Shown here: piece by piece, positions 47,040-60,407 of the stretch
How the letters are laid out: the number at the start of each line of letters is the position of its first letter
How positions within the stretch are numbered: the first letter of the stretch is position 1
From: Symbiodinium natans
Lineage: Eukaryota > Sar > Dinophyceae > Suessiales > Symbiodiniaceae
Reading direction: 5' to 3'
DNA: 64,000 nucleotides
NCBI GenBank assembly: GCA_905221605.1
Contig: CAJNDS010002287.1
Coordinates: forward strand, 453,690-517,689
Notes under the pieces: generated by a model
What the model saw: only the letters and a program-made list of their open reading frames with translations
Told to the model about the DNA's origin: nothing
Database searches by the model: none
Program-made: the position numbers and the translations under genes

Positions 47040-50000
47040 ACTCGATTCCACTACCCCTGCAGCTCAAAATGAGAGATTGCCACTGGTGAGTTATCGATTG
47101 CCGTGCCTTGATGACACCCAGAGAAGCTGGCCAACTCCCTGCAGAAGCAAAAATGCACTTCCTCGATGTTCCCAAAGTACTGTAGTCACCAAAGCAATGT
47201 GGAGCTGCAGCTTTGCTGCGTTCCAAAATTTGCAAACGATCTCGCAGATTGTGCCTCGACTCCCCAAGCACCAGATCTAGCCTTTCCGATTTTATTCATG
47301 TTTCCATAAGAGACCTGCCGCAAGTACAGCAACTAACAACGAAACACGCGTTATCCAAAGAGCGCATATGAGTGCTGCATACTCTTCCCCCTTTAGAGCC
47401 CGCGGCTTGGGCGAAATCTTTGGTGCGGCCCAGGCCGGATTGATGGATCCGGTGAGCAACGGGGGAAGGCGCGAGACCTGCCTGGTGTTAGGCAGAGTCT
47501 GGATCCGAAGAGTAGGAAGGGGCGCCGTTACTTGGGGTATAGCCTGTGTGGCTTGAGGTTTGGACTAAACAGGGGCTCAAGAACTGGTGGTCAGGGAATA
47601 GCCTTTCAATTTCACCTGTTCCTGCAGATGCTTTCGTCCCGAACCTAAGACAAGCTGGTTCGCGAACCCGATTGCATACACGGGGCACGTAGTTCGTTCC
47701 CACGAGATGCGCGATAAATGCAACTGAAACCTGGAGCCCTCCCGAATTCCCAGGCCTAAAGATGGCCAGCGTGTGCCCCCCGACACGTGAAAACAAGGCC
47801 CCAGTGCAGAGAGACGAAAACGTCGCCAAGAGTCGGCATCCGCAAGAGCTGACGCCTCTCTCGCACAGGGACTCCTTCAAAGTCAACGAGACGAGGATGG
47901 TGTCTCTGCTCGCGGGAGACTCGGGTGTGAAACTCTCGAAGCTTCTTCTTCCTTCAGAGCGGGTGGTTCTTACGTGGGTTCCACGTGTGGATCTTGTGCG
48001 AAGTATGTGGGTGTGAAGGGGGTGCGGAAAGTCTCGGGGTGCTGACTTCGGTCTTTCAGAAGCTTCGATGGGCTGGTCTGCTCATGGTATGAGCCCAGGC
48101 ATTGACAGCCTTCCATGACATCATGAAGATGGAGAAGCTGCTTCCCACGGACAGAGCCTCGGGGGGCCATGAGCCTTCCTTTCGGGTCTTTCGGGGCTCC
48201 TCAGGCCACTTGAGAAGGCTTCGCCCTGTGGCCACTCCTGAGCTTCAGGGGCTGAAGAGATCTTTAGAGAATGAACCACTTGTTGCAGGCAAGCTTGTGA
48301 CAGCAACTGCAATGTGGGATGCCCTGCCATGCCCTGCCCACTCCCCCACTCCTCCAAGGTGCAGCCGCAACACGACGGTTACCATGGCCCCGCGCTTATT
48401 GCATCTGAGGGGGAGGGCAGGGTGGAAGAACCCCGCTAGTCATCCTTACCCCACCCCCCCGATTCTCCCTACGAAGAACCTCTAGGGAGGGTGGGGCAGG
48501 GCCTTGGCTGCCCTTCCAGGCTACGCGGCAGGCGACGTGATTGGCGATCACGACCATGCGCTGTGCTACATTATGGACCAGGGGGAATGGGGCATGGATG
48601 GGATGGCTTGTACAATCTTGTACATATTTGTACATCATCTGGCCTCTTCCTGAAGTCCGGAATGTGTGAGATGTTTCTTTCAGGACCACTACCCGGACCT
48701 CCTCCCGAGCTTCAAAGAGTTGCTTGGCTGCTTCGAACGGGGACGGCAGACGTGAGGGTGTGATGGTGATGAGTGGCAGCCGTGCCAGTGCTGCAGCTCA
48801 GAGATTCTGGGCCGGTGTGGGAGTGCATAGAAGTAGTTGTGCAACGCACGACTTGTGCCTTCGTGGTCTGGAGTCAGTAGGTCAATTCGTCGTGCGTAGC
48901 TGCGAGCTTCCGCGCGTGCAGACACCTCCGAGTGCGTTCTTGCTGCGCGTAGAAGCAGTGTGCGACCAATTGTAGCGGCACACCCGATTCCGAGACCCCA
49001 AACTGTCAAAGCGGTCGAGGCTTTCAGCGTCGGAGCGGCAGTCGGTGCAGTTCACGCAGTGGGCATCCCAGTACTTCTGTGCAGCTCTTGAATCTTTGTG
49101 ATCCATAAGAACCACAAGACATCTGCATGCAACTCATGTAATACTAGACCTTACTAGAATTTACGAGAATCATCCCTGTACACTACTATAGCAGATGCTC
49201 TGAGAGCGGAAGTCCAGGGAGGGAGCGTTTCTTTTTAAAAGGGAGGTCTTTGGCATCTAGGGGATGAGACTCCAAAAAGCTCAGGCTCTGGGGCCTCTGG
49301 GACCTCAGGGCTTGGGGTGCAAGGGCATGGCATGTGTAGCGAACAAAGCGTGTCAGGTGCAACCTTTGCTTCAACCATGGCTGGCTGGGCTCTCAGTGGC
49401 GGTCATGTCTTGGGAGTAGGAGAGCTCCCTTGGTCTGCAAGCCTCTTCCCCTTGGGGCGTGCGTGTGGGCGCAGCGCAATTGGAGGACCCTATCCGTCCC
49501 CGCATCAAACCGGTTGCTTTGACAGTCCTTCAAGCCTCAGGCTGGTCCAAGCAGAGGCTCGAAGCTCGAAGAGGGAGAGGGAGGGCGCGGTTGAAGGGGC
49601 CCCATACTTGCATGTGCAAAAGATCATCAAAACATTTTGGGAGATATCGTAGTTACGACCCTTCTCCCACAACGGCGGAACACCACACAGCAGCTTTACG
49701 TTGTGGCTCTCTGTTGCAGTCTGCACCCTGCCGTCTTAACCTTTCTACGCAAGCCTGGCCTCGGACGCGATGCTATGACTCAGCTCTGTCCATGGCGTGT
49801 GGAGGGCACATGATCTGATGCAATCCCCCTGAACTCCGGGGCGCGCTTCCCCTACTCACCCGGAAAAAACCGAAGCAGCCTAACTGGCTCTTCGGTGGGC
49901 CCAAAGTTTTCAGAGTTGCCCTCAAAAGGCCCTTCAACTCCTCTTCCAACATCTCAGCAGCCCCGGCCACGAACGGTGCCAGGCCCCTCCTGGCGCAATC

Positions 50001-50600
50001 TTCACGAAGTTTCGACAGGCCATCTCGGCCGACCGGAGGCGAGACGGGTTGCAGTTACATAAGCCTATGCACAATACTGTCCACTAGCTTCCATGTCATG
50101 ACGATACGTCAAGCCGGTCCCTCGACTGTACCGAATCCATCAGCACCTGATGGGCACACATCTGTGTTTGCGGCTACACCCTTAACCCCCTAACCCCCCA
50201 ATTTCCTTCCCAGGCTTCATGCCGGTGCTCCCGATGTTGCACTCTACTTCGTGCATTGGCTCACAGATCTGGCCGGGCACACGGCGGTTTGGCACTCCAA
50301 TCCCAGATCTCTCTGCAGCTTCGTGTGCTTCAGACGCTTTTCGCCAGCCCGTTTAACAGCCCGCATCAAGCCTTGTAAACCAGCAAAGAATCCTGAAAAA
50401 AAGCGAACTACCTCAACCCTAAGCCCTAAACCCTCTACACCCCGAACATCCTTAAACCCCCCTCCGCGAGGCCGGAGCAGAGCCGACTCCACTGGGTGGC
50501 TGCGAGAAGTTTGTGATCAAGTTCCCCTTGCACGCCTGGGGGCCTTGGGAGACTTTGCCACATTCGCTTGGGTCATCTTACACCGGGCCGAGAGCCCCAA
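47040..50600. other. Unassigned with scattered exon-like ORFs
   Basis: The + strand ORF at 47762-48016 contains RHPQELTPLSHRDSFKVNET. At 48102-48485 another contains LQGLKRSLENEPLVAGKLVT. Neither is recognised. A short CCCTAAA remnant is at 50417-50433. Confidence 0.25.
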
Positions 50601-50622
50601 ACCTGCATGAAGCATCACTGAG

Positions 50623-50857
50623 GTGTTGAACAGCTTTCTGCAGTCCTTCAAGTTCATCGAAGGCATCGCGTCCCAAACGGAGACCCAGGCGCGGCGAGGG
50701 TCTCTGGTGTTCGCTTAATCCCCCCCCACCCCCCCCACCCCCCCTTCCCCTCTCCCTTCCCAGCCTCCATCCCTTGAGTCCCTGATTGAGGTCATGGAGA
50801 AGTATCTCAAGTATCGTTGGGCGGATCACGTCCCTTCCCTTGGCGATGCTCCGCAGG
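50623..50857 (+). CDS. Two candidate exons around a 57-nt intron, unknown gene
   Basis: 50623-50706 reads VLNSFLQSFKFIEGIASQTE then TQARRGSL. 50764-50857 reads PPSLESLIEVMEKYLKYRWA then DHVPSLGDAPQ. The interval starts GT and ends in a long C-rich tract plus CCCAG, and the phases agree. Against it, the - strand is also open and coding-like here (RLGLRLGRDAFDELEGLQKA), so the coding strand is not settled. Confidence 0.35.
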
Positions 50858-50859
50858 GT

Positions 50860-52200
50860 GCGGCGCCCTGTGCGGCCGGATCGTTCGGATGTTTTGACAG
50901 CTGGGAAATGTTGGGGTTTCCGAAATTACCAAATGGTGGAAGCATTTGTTCGGCTCGTTTTGGATGGCTGACTGGCTTGTGGCTTCCAGGGGGTTTGTCT
51001 TCCTGGTGGTCCGGCAGAAAAGTTGCTCGAAGTTTCATAGTGTACTTCATGCTGCTCTGCATGCGAAGGACTGTTGCAAGTGTGCACCTCCTCATGCATC
51101 CTCTGGCGCCAGTATTCCGAAAAATACTTGGCAGTTGATGAGCAGATATCAAAGCATGAGCCCTCTGGAGGCTGAAGGTGGAGCATGCGCTTTGAACTCA
51201 AGAAACATCGCTTAAAGATTAACTTTGGGGCCTGTTGGCCCTAGGAGGGCTCAAGAAAGTCCCAACACATGATGCCCTCAGCACCCCACCCCATGGCGTG
51301 ATACGACATGGCTATGGACCCCTCAGGTCCCAGCAGTTTGGCGGCGATGCGACTCCTCTGCATGGCGCAGGCACGGCCATGGTATCCCGCTGCGGCAGCA
51401 TGTGCGAGCTTCATTTCTGCGACTAGGTGCTAGACCTTAGCAGTACACCCTCGCTCTGAGGCGCATGGGCGCACCTTCGTGGAGGCCTTCAATGAAGAGC
51501 TCCCCCAGGAGGCGAGGTGTTCTTGTAAGCCTTTTGTGGCGGGGTTCGAGAGGCGTAACTTGAGCGCTGTCATCCGCGAAGGCTTCGTGTGCTCCTCTCT
51601 TTCAGGTTTTGAATGGGCGACGATGAAGCATTCACAAGTGTAGGATGTTCTGGGAGGATGCTTGGGGCAAAGAGGGCAGGTAGATTGACCAGAGACAGAT
51701 TCAACGACTCGAGCCCAGATTTTGTCGGCCCTTCAAAGCCCAGAACGGCGCGAGGACAAGGAGGTGCTCAGCGTCGAGATGGCGCGGACAGGCTGCGCAG
51801 GCACCCCCCCCCCCCCCCCCCCACAGACACAATCAGACACTGCCCGGGCTAAGACAGCGATGTACAGTACAAGGCTACAAGGCTCAGGTTAACTCGGATA
51901 TAGCTTGTTGAATGCACACCGATGGGCCGTTGAGTGTCCACATGGTACTTGGGTTGGTGGTAGACGTCTGATGATGGGCTCGCATGTTCCGGTGAGATGC
52001 TTGTAGGCGCTTGTAGGTGCTTGTTGTACAGCGCCGGGCCATCTTGAGATTGATGTGCCCTCACAAGCCTTGTGTGGTTGACTGAAAGTTGAGAGTCGCT
52101 TTTGATGCCATGGACGATATAGGTCCTCAGGCGAATGCGTGCTCTGAGGTCAGTCGTTCTCACCGGAACTGGTGCCTGCTCAAGTCGTCCAGCGGCCGGC
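50860..52200. other. No gene recognised
   Basis: Short ORFs without motifs; a C run at about 51804-51822. Confidence 0.3.
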
Positions 52201-52214
52201 CCGCTGGCTGCAAT

Positions 52215-52325
52215 GGCTGCAAAAGGGTGTAAAGGGGGGGTAATTTGGGGGGGGGGGGGGGGGGTAATTTGGGGGGTAATAAGGGGGTAAAAGAGGGTAA
52301 GAAGGGGTAAGAAGGGGGGTAGCAC
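52215..52325 (+). repeat. G-run and (GGGGTAA)n-like tract
   Basis: A run of about 20 G lies within GGGGTAATTT/GGGGTAATAA/GGGGTAAAAGA/GGGGTAAGAA units. This is a different G-rich heptamer-like repeat from TTTAGGG. Confidence 0.8.
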
Positions 52326-52329
52326 GTCA

Positions 52330-54280
52330 TAGGCGGGAAAGAAGGGTTTAATCGGGGTTTGTTTCGAGCTGGGCCTTCCAACGGCCCACGGTTCTTTCGT
52401 AAATTCTTCCTCTGGCACGTCGGGCAAGAGCGACAGAGGGCTCTTAATTTCAAGCTCTGAACCCCTAAACCCGAAACCCTACAATACCACCCCGAACTCA
52501 AGTCCCTGAGCCCTGGCAGTTTGGGCTTGGGACAAACGGGTGCTTCCAGAAGCTGAAACCCCACATACCCCCCCCCAACCCCCCCCTACAAGGGCCCACA
52601 CATCATCCCATGTCAGCACAGCAACGTTCCTACTCCCCGGTGCCTCTAGGGTTTGGACTTAGCCAGGGCTGTCGGGATGTAGGGCTCTCTGGCTTCAGGA
52701 TTGGAGGTTGGGGCCAGGTTTCGGTGCCTGGCAGGTTCTCGGCATCTAGTCAATCTAGTCATCTAGCCTGGACTCCTACCTGCCAGTTGCCTGATTCACT
52801 TCTCCAGTGGTTTGCCGTCCTGCGTCCCGAGCAGCGTTTTCCGCCTAGGCAGGGCCTGCATTCCTGATCTACTACGGCCCGGCCTTCCTGCAAGGGATAG
52901 GCCCGGCGAGCACCTTCTAGGCACTTTGACCTGAAAGTCGCAGACTGTCCGAAGCCCAGGTCTACCGGACCCAAAGCCTTCATGCACACGGTTTGCCACA
53001 CTATGGGCACTTCTGCGCGTTCACTTCGGAAGTTGTCAGTACGGCGAATATACCCCCGTCCTGAAGCTGTGTTCGTGCTAGGCATGGGTACCCAGGGCAC
53101 ATAGCACAACGCCCACAAGCCCAATTCCAAAGTGTAGCTTGCAGAGACTCGGGTACCACGGGATTCGTTCGATAAGTTTTGTTTCTTGCAGCAAGGCAGC
53201 TAGGCACCGTGATGCCACATGCACGAAACTACGAAGAAGCTGACAGGTTGCGATTCGGCCGTGCTGCGTCGGGACGCCAGTCGAGCTTGTGGATGGGGAG
53301 GAATGATAATGACATACTCGTGCCACGAGCAATTGCTTAGCTTCCAGTGGAAGTTCCGGGTTCAATGTCTTCGGCATGCTTCGAGGGTCATGTTTCGGTT
53401 GCAGCGGGCACCATGGTCAGTCAGGCTGTCATCAGCCCTCTTTCCTTTCGGCTATCTCAGGGTGCTGCATGCCCGCAGCACTGCATCGACAAGGGTGGAC
53501 GACACCAACCAGCACCCGAAAACCAGAACCGAAGGCACCAGCAACCCACTGAGAGGGTGCCGGCAGCACCTATCAACCCTTCTAGTTCTGCCGAGCGTTG
53601 CCGCAGCCCATGGGTGTATTAGTGATTATTAGTGCTGTATTCAGAAATCGAACCGATTGACCTTTTGCGTGCAGCTGTTGCTCCAGGTCTTTGTTGTGTC
53701 GCCTGCGAAGTGTGCACATCGTACACGACAGACGTCCCACAATTGTCCACGCACAATGCTCCAGATGAAGCTTACGCCATGCAACGCAAACCCTCCTTCC
53801 TGACTCAATGTGTTGGAAAAAGCCGCGTGCATTGGCAAAGACCCAGGTCTCCGTGTTCTCACCGAGATTTATCGCTGCGCGCGCGAGTTGTGGCCCGAGG
53901 AGCCGGAAGAAGGGAAGAGGGGGACTGCAGGAGGAGCTTGTTAACAGAAGTGCTCCAGCTCGGTATTTTTGAGTGCTTGAGTTTTGTTCTGCATTGCTGT
54001 CGAAGGCAAGGCGTGTAAGATCTTGCCCAAACCCATCCAAGCCCATCCAAAACCCGTGAAGCCCCGCAGGCTGTAGTCAGGGCTTTCAGCGTTTTGAGGT
54101 TTTGGGAGAGCAAAGCATTGTGCGCAAAGAAATACCAGGGCTTCTTTTGCTAGTGCCGTGCGCACGACTGCTGTATGCGCTTTGGCACCGCACCCAGGTA
54201 TGCATGTAACGTGCTCACAAGCGAATGCATGCACACATATGCGCACTCGTAGACAAAGTGAGACAGACAGATGTGCATAT
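52330..54280. other. No gene recognised
   Basis: ORFs up to about 154 codons on both strands lack recognisable motifs or splice pairs. No telomere-type array occurs from here to the right end of the window. Confidence 0.3.
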
Positions 54281-54284
54281 ACAT

Positions 54285-54421
54285 ACATACATACATGTAA
54301 TATAATATAATATAATATAATATAATATAATATAATATAATATAATATAATATAATATAATATAATATAATATAATATAATATAATTAATATAATATGAT
54401 ATAATATGATATAATATGATA

Positions 54422-54456
<35 letters not shown>

Positions 54457-54500
54457 TATATTTATTCATTTATAATTATTACATATGTATATATGCGTGT
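54285..54500. repeat. (ATAAT)n pentanucleotide block with AT tail
   Basis: About 18 ATAAT units, then ATATGATATA variants, an alternating AT tract and TTTATA sequence. Confidence 0.9.
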
Positions 54501-57500
54501 GTGTGGTTCTTAATTTGTTTACTGTTTGTTTATTTACGCATAGACATTCATTTCTTGCTACTCATGAGCTTTGATTCTTTGCCTCTCGGGCAAAGGCGGG
54601 ACCCTTCAGGAGAGACCCTCTCCGGGGCAGAAGCTACACAGTTTGTGCCCCTCAGCCATGTAGGACACTGTAGAACTCTGGGAACCAGCCTCGCCTCCAT
54701 CCGCCGATCCCTCTTTTGACAGTCGCAAGCCGCCGTGGCATCTTCCGTACACGTCCGCATCGACGCAATCAAGGCGTCACTCTCAAGTCTCCATGAGTCA
54801 TGTGATGTCGCTTGGCATGACGGGTCTACCAGCAGCTTGGTGTCCTCATGACCTTGGCAGCCGTGGAAGTTACGGGATGTTATTGGATTACCACATGCCA
54901 GATGAGCCTCTGAACAGCCTCTATGGACAGCCTCTGTAGGCCCTCCTCAACCCCTTAAGCTGGATTGGGACTATTTAGGGGGGGCACACACTCGTTTCTT
55001 CTCAGCTTGCCCACGCTATTAAGGTTTCCGTCACACCCTGTGTTTTGGGCACCGTTGCAACCCCCAGCCCCAGACTCAAATCCTGAGACCTTGAGCGCCC
55101 CATGGTACCAAAAGAGACCCCTTGGACCCCCCTGCTGCCGAAGCCGAGTCTGCATCAGGGCCTCGGGGTTTCGGACATCGGGGAGGTGCTGCTCAGAGGC
55201 CTACTGTTGTGGTTTCGAAGGGTGTAGGCTTGGGGAGCTCACGCCCAGTGGAGTTCGAGCCGTTTTTTGCACTTTAGGCATGGCAAGGGGGGGATCTTCT
55301 GGGTTGTGCTGCTTTACAGTGGGTTGAAAGTCGAAAGCATGAGAGGAAGTGTGCAGAATCTGGATTGGCAAAGGTGAGCTCTGGCTCGTTACCAAGCACA
55401 ATGAGAGCGAGGCAGGAGACGTGCCATGACATCTTCGTGTCTCGAACGGCACCCTCTGGAGCACAGGTAGTGACAGGTAGTATGACGCCATGCCGCATTG
55501 TGATTTACAGCGGTGCGGAGAGCACATTCTGTGCTCAAAGGACACGCCGAAGACGAGGGCAGGAATTCTAGGGAGTCAAGAGTCAAGAGGTTCAAGCGCT
55601 TGAGGTCACAGGTCAATCCCAAAGCCCCCCTGAGGCATTTGTGGAGCGGGCCTCACACCGGAAGCTCAACAAGTCCTGTCCCCAGGGCTTTGGGGCTTCG
55701 GGTCAGATATGACTTGCTTTCTAATACCTGGCATGACACATGACCACTCCGACTACACTGGCATACCATGATGCGGGTCTCACACTTCTCAGGTCAACAA
55801 CTCGTAAGCATGAGTACAGCTATCCAGAAGTCTGACAAGGTGTGCATACGTGTTTATCTCCCAAAAGAAACATCTCGAATGTTGGGCTTTCGTCTGGCTA
55901 CTCATTAACCGGCGGGCGGGGGGGGGGGGGCTTGGGCAATGTTGGGGGTGGGGCCATGGCGGAGCGTGCCATGCCGTGGAAGCGGCAGTGGGGAAAGGGG
56001 TCGGACTCAGCGAGGGACGGTGCCGCCATGGGGCGTCAGGGTGGTGGAGATGATGAGGGAGTGGGCTGTGGCTGCACAATTAACTCCGCACCAAGTACCA
56101 CTCTCTCCCTCTGAGGCTCGTCCGACACGGACAGAAATTTCAAGTCCTCGACCTCGGCCTGGCCCCGAGATGTACCGAGGGGCAGACTTCGGATTTCGCA
56201 CCATCTCAGTCACATAAGACTTCGCGCGCACTTGTGGGGTTGTTTCCGACAACTGCAAGGCTTTCTCCGTGAGAGTCCCAACGGCTGAGCTTCCAGCCGC
56301 ACCAGCATGCGGCCAGCATTTCGGCGCGTCGGATTCAGCCCATGATTGCCAGCATTTCGGACATAGACTCGCAATTCCATTTGCATTACAGAGTGCATGC
56401 TAGCATCAGTTCCAGCCCCTCAAGCCACTAGGAGCACATAAGAACAATTTTTCCACGGGTGCTCTCACAGGCCCCAGCGCGTGCAGCCGTGTTTTCGAGA
56501 AAACTGATACGAAGCCGACGCGGAGGCAACTGATAAGAGGCTGGATTCAGTCACATCGCCCTCCGAACAAAAGGCATGCTGCCCAAAGCAGGACACAGCC
56601 GAGGGTCCAGCTGCCAGGTGTGATCAGATCTCGAACCAGCAGTTGAAAGAAAGATGGTGGGAAAGGGTGCAAAAACAACTACTATTACTAGAAGTTTTGG
56701 GATCACAGCTTCTAGGGCTCTAACTGCAAGCATACCGTTTGGTTCAACCCCATCAAAGGTCCTCTGTGCTCAAAGGAAGAGTTCTCACCGTACATTGGCT
56801 GGTCAATGGTTTCGGGACGTTTCGGGGTTCGCCTCACATCTGGCATCCTGAAACCCCCCTGGAGCACAGATGCCTCCGCGAAGCGGTTGGCAAGCCGCGA
56901 AGCACCGAGGGGTTGAAGAGTTGCCATACTGGCACCGATTCCGCATGACAGATCCGTCATTCATGCTCCGTAGGCAGTCCGTAGGCTACCGAATGTCTAA
57001 CGGGATGTTGCCACTTGGTGGTGCGACATCTGGCACTTTTTTAACATGAAGCTACCTCTCGTGCATGGTGGTAAACCAGTCGTTTCTGTTAGCACCTCTG
57101 TTGATGCAGAGACTTTGCAGATAGTTCTTGTAGGGCCTGTTGAGTTTGGGATTCAAGAAGAACGAGATAGAACGAGCCCAAGGGCAAGAATGCCACTCGT
57201 GCTTCGCGAAGTCATGAGGCAATGAGGCAAGTTTTAAAGAAGACCATCAATGATTTTCCTTCATTGCTTGGGGGGGGCGAAGCAGAAGTCCTTGTTTTCG
57301 CCCCCCGCAATTGGCAACTGCCACAACGCGGCCAAAACTCAAAACGACCAGATTCTTGCGACGCTCCTCTTGACAAAGGCATGAACCCAAATTGATCCTC
57401 AATCCTGCGAATCGAAGCAGCTGAACAGAAGCTGAACCATACTGAACCATCCAACAACTGGTCGAAGTGAGTTCATCTTGTTCCGTTCTGGTTTTCAGAG

Positions 57501-60400
57501 TGCTCATGGAAACCATGTCGCACCCTCGCAAGAGATCGCAAGAGAAGGAGCGGGGACCGTGTGGATGTTTGCCTGAGCCTTAAGTTCTCCGAGCCGCGAC
57601 AGAGACGCGCATCCTACTTCCCACCCTGAAACCTGAACCATCCGAGACCGCGTCTGAAAAACCTGCAAACTGGCAAACTGGCCAGGAAAGGGCTCGGAGA
57701 AGGAGGAGAAGGCATATGGAGGCATCATTCAAGATCGTTCTTTTCCAAGCTTTGAGCCACTACAGCCGGCACAAAGGAGAGCTAGAGATTTCGGAAGATT
57801 CGGGATCCCAGGCACGCCTAAGTCTCGGAGGTCCTGGCCACGTGCTTCGAAGATGAAATGGCGCTGCGCGCTTCTTCAGCCAGTCTTCGTATTTATTATG
57901 TTGACCCCACACACCCCACCCCAAATCCACCCGGATCCCAGCCACGCCCCTCTTCGGGGTCTGACAGTCCAAGTTACCCTCCGCCCAAGGCAGTTGACAT
58001 TCTTTTTTTCTCGTCATTGTCTGTGGTGTCACAGTTTAGAACTATGATAAGACTGTAGGAGGGAGCTAAAGCGGAGCATTTGTAAGCAAGAACCGAGGTG
58101 TTGCTGCATTAGCCTTTGTCAGAATTCAATACGACCAGTAGTGCAGGAGAGGCTATGGCCTATGCCGCTACAGACTTGGCGTCAATGTTTTCGCAGCTTT
58201 AGTATCGCTGGGTAGCTTTATCAAACGCAGCACGATTCTGGCGATGCGTAGGCTTAAGGGCGGCTGCGGCTAGGGGAAACAGCGAGGCTTCAAGACGACA
58301 TCAAGAGCAGAAGCCGATGATGGTCACAAAACTCGTGCGTCCTTGTGCAGTCATGCGTGTAAGGAACCTAACCTGGGCAAGGAGAATCATTGAGGTCCAA
58401 CACCACCTAACTTCTGGTGGCAAAGCGCGAGCCGAGTTCAGCCATATTCGCTGCGGAGTGGTGTCACAATGAATGCTGTTTTTAACCCAGAGCCCATGCA
58501 TGTGCGGCGGTAGCTCGCCCTCAGGGGCGAGTTCGACGCCTTCAGCGCCCGCCTAAGCCCTGGGTCTTTGACCCCAAAGCAGCGGAGTGCACAACGTCTG
58601 AGGCCCCGGCACCTGACATAGAAAGCATGTTAAACATTCAGGCTTGAAGGTGCGTGGTGTCACAAGCACCGAAACGAGGGTAAGTGTAGACTAAGCGTTG
58701 TGTGTAATAGTGTTACGCGGAGGAGCAGGATTTGCACGGCAACTGACAAGATTGCAAGCAGAGCTTCGTATGGTCTTGAATTATTCTCGCACCAGGAGTT
58801 AGTCACAAGAGCATGTTCTTCGTGCAGATCGCAACCTACCACGCGAATCGAGAATGCTGTAGGCTTTCGTTGTTTATTGATGGCGGTTCTATGCCCCGGT
58901 CTTTGTCAATGGCGTGTGTTCTGTTTGCTTATAAAAATGTGTTTCTTGCCAGCGAAATTTCGTGCGCATTTCCAAACTCCGAAAGCACTCAGCAAAGTCA
59001 GATCACATGCCAGTCATCGCTTCAATATCTGGACGAGTTGCATGACACCACGAGGCATGACTGTTTTCCCACATTGCAAATCGAGATTCGCCAGCGGAGG
59101 GAAGTAACCGATGCGCCAATGCGCATCGAGAACACACAATGACACAATGTGACGTGTACTGAAGTCTTTCGCCAAGCGCTGTGATATCACAGTTCACCAA
59201 GCAGCAACAGCCAAGGGCGGCGCGTGGTCCGTTTATGCCTTTTTGCTGATCTTGGCGTATGCTTTTCAACTTTCTTCGTCCATGCTCCTGACTTCTGCTG
59301 AGATCCGCTTTCGGCTCAGGGCAGAGTGTGCAAAGTTACCATACCATACTCTCGCCCCCTCCATTTTTCCGCCATGGGCAGAGCATGGAGGCGCCCCTTC
59401 GTTCGCCGGCGAGCTTGGGTGGCGCTGTCGCTGGTGTGCTGCATTCACTCAGCCTCCCGCCGCTGCTTGATGGGGGGACGGTTCTTTCGGACTTTATTTG
59501 TTGCTGAGTCTCTCTAAGGACGGTACTGGGTATGATGTGGTAAGCTGAACCCGTCCTCATCAACAACAGACAACACACACACACACACAAGAATGCATAT
59601 GTCTGGGGAAACACATGCTCATTCTTAAATGCGCTGTGTGCTTTGCCAGCGTGATTACGTTTAATGAGCTCTGAGGTCTCAGGACCAGGTTTCTTATTAT
59701 GTTGAAAATGGGAGGCCCTCGGTGGTAACAGACAGAGGCTCTACCTAATCAGCACTTGGCACGCGTGACATTCAAGATGTTGCCACTGCATATACCTGGC
59801 TGACCTTGCCAACGCTGCTGCAGGTCTTCTGGTCCAGCTGCTTTGCTGGCTTTTCATCGCAGCCCCAAAGAGCCTCCAAGGGTGTGGCCATCCTGGTGGG
59901 TGTCTCCTGCTTGCATGAAGTCTGTTTTGGAGAGAGAGACTAATCATGGCTAATGCGACGGACGATGCGGCCACGTGCTGGAGTTGGAGCCACGGACAAG
60001 ACGCCAGCCGAGGGCCTTTTGTGTGTTTCAAGATAGTTTGGATGCAGATGTCCTGTTGAACGTTGAAGATCTTTGCAGCCTAGGAAGCCCTATGCTCCTG
60101 CAATGCCACCGAGAGGAGAGAAAAGGAATTGAACCACATTGCACCTTACCGCAGCATTGTCAAAAGCGATACCAGAGCGATAGGGAGGCCTTTCACCGTA
60201 ACATACCGTAGCTACAAAGCGGGACAACGCCTCGACTTGAATGTGAAGAGTGAGGCCTATGCAGAAAGAGCATGAAAGGCGATCAGACAGCCTCCTCCCA
60301 AGTACTTGAGTATTCTCTGCCCTCAATTCAACAACTGGCGACAGCTTTTTTGTGAAGGTTTGCTAAGCAAGTGATCTCTTCTTGTAGCTTTCTGACGCTG
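54501..60400. other. No gene recognised; possible upstream exons of the Calx-beta/ABC gene
   Basis: The + strand ORF at 58813-59142 (RECCRLSLFIDGGSMPRSLS) is the most protein-like. G12 lies at about 55917. Upstream exons of the next gene should lie here if it has an N-terminal extension, but I could not identify them. Confidence 0.25.
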
Positions 60401-60407
60401 ACACGAG

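Noticed and set aside
56150-56217. ADFGFR as a kinase DFG motif
   Set aside because: The flanking residues do not match kinase subdomain VII and no catalytic-loop sequence is nearby.
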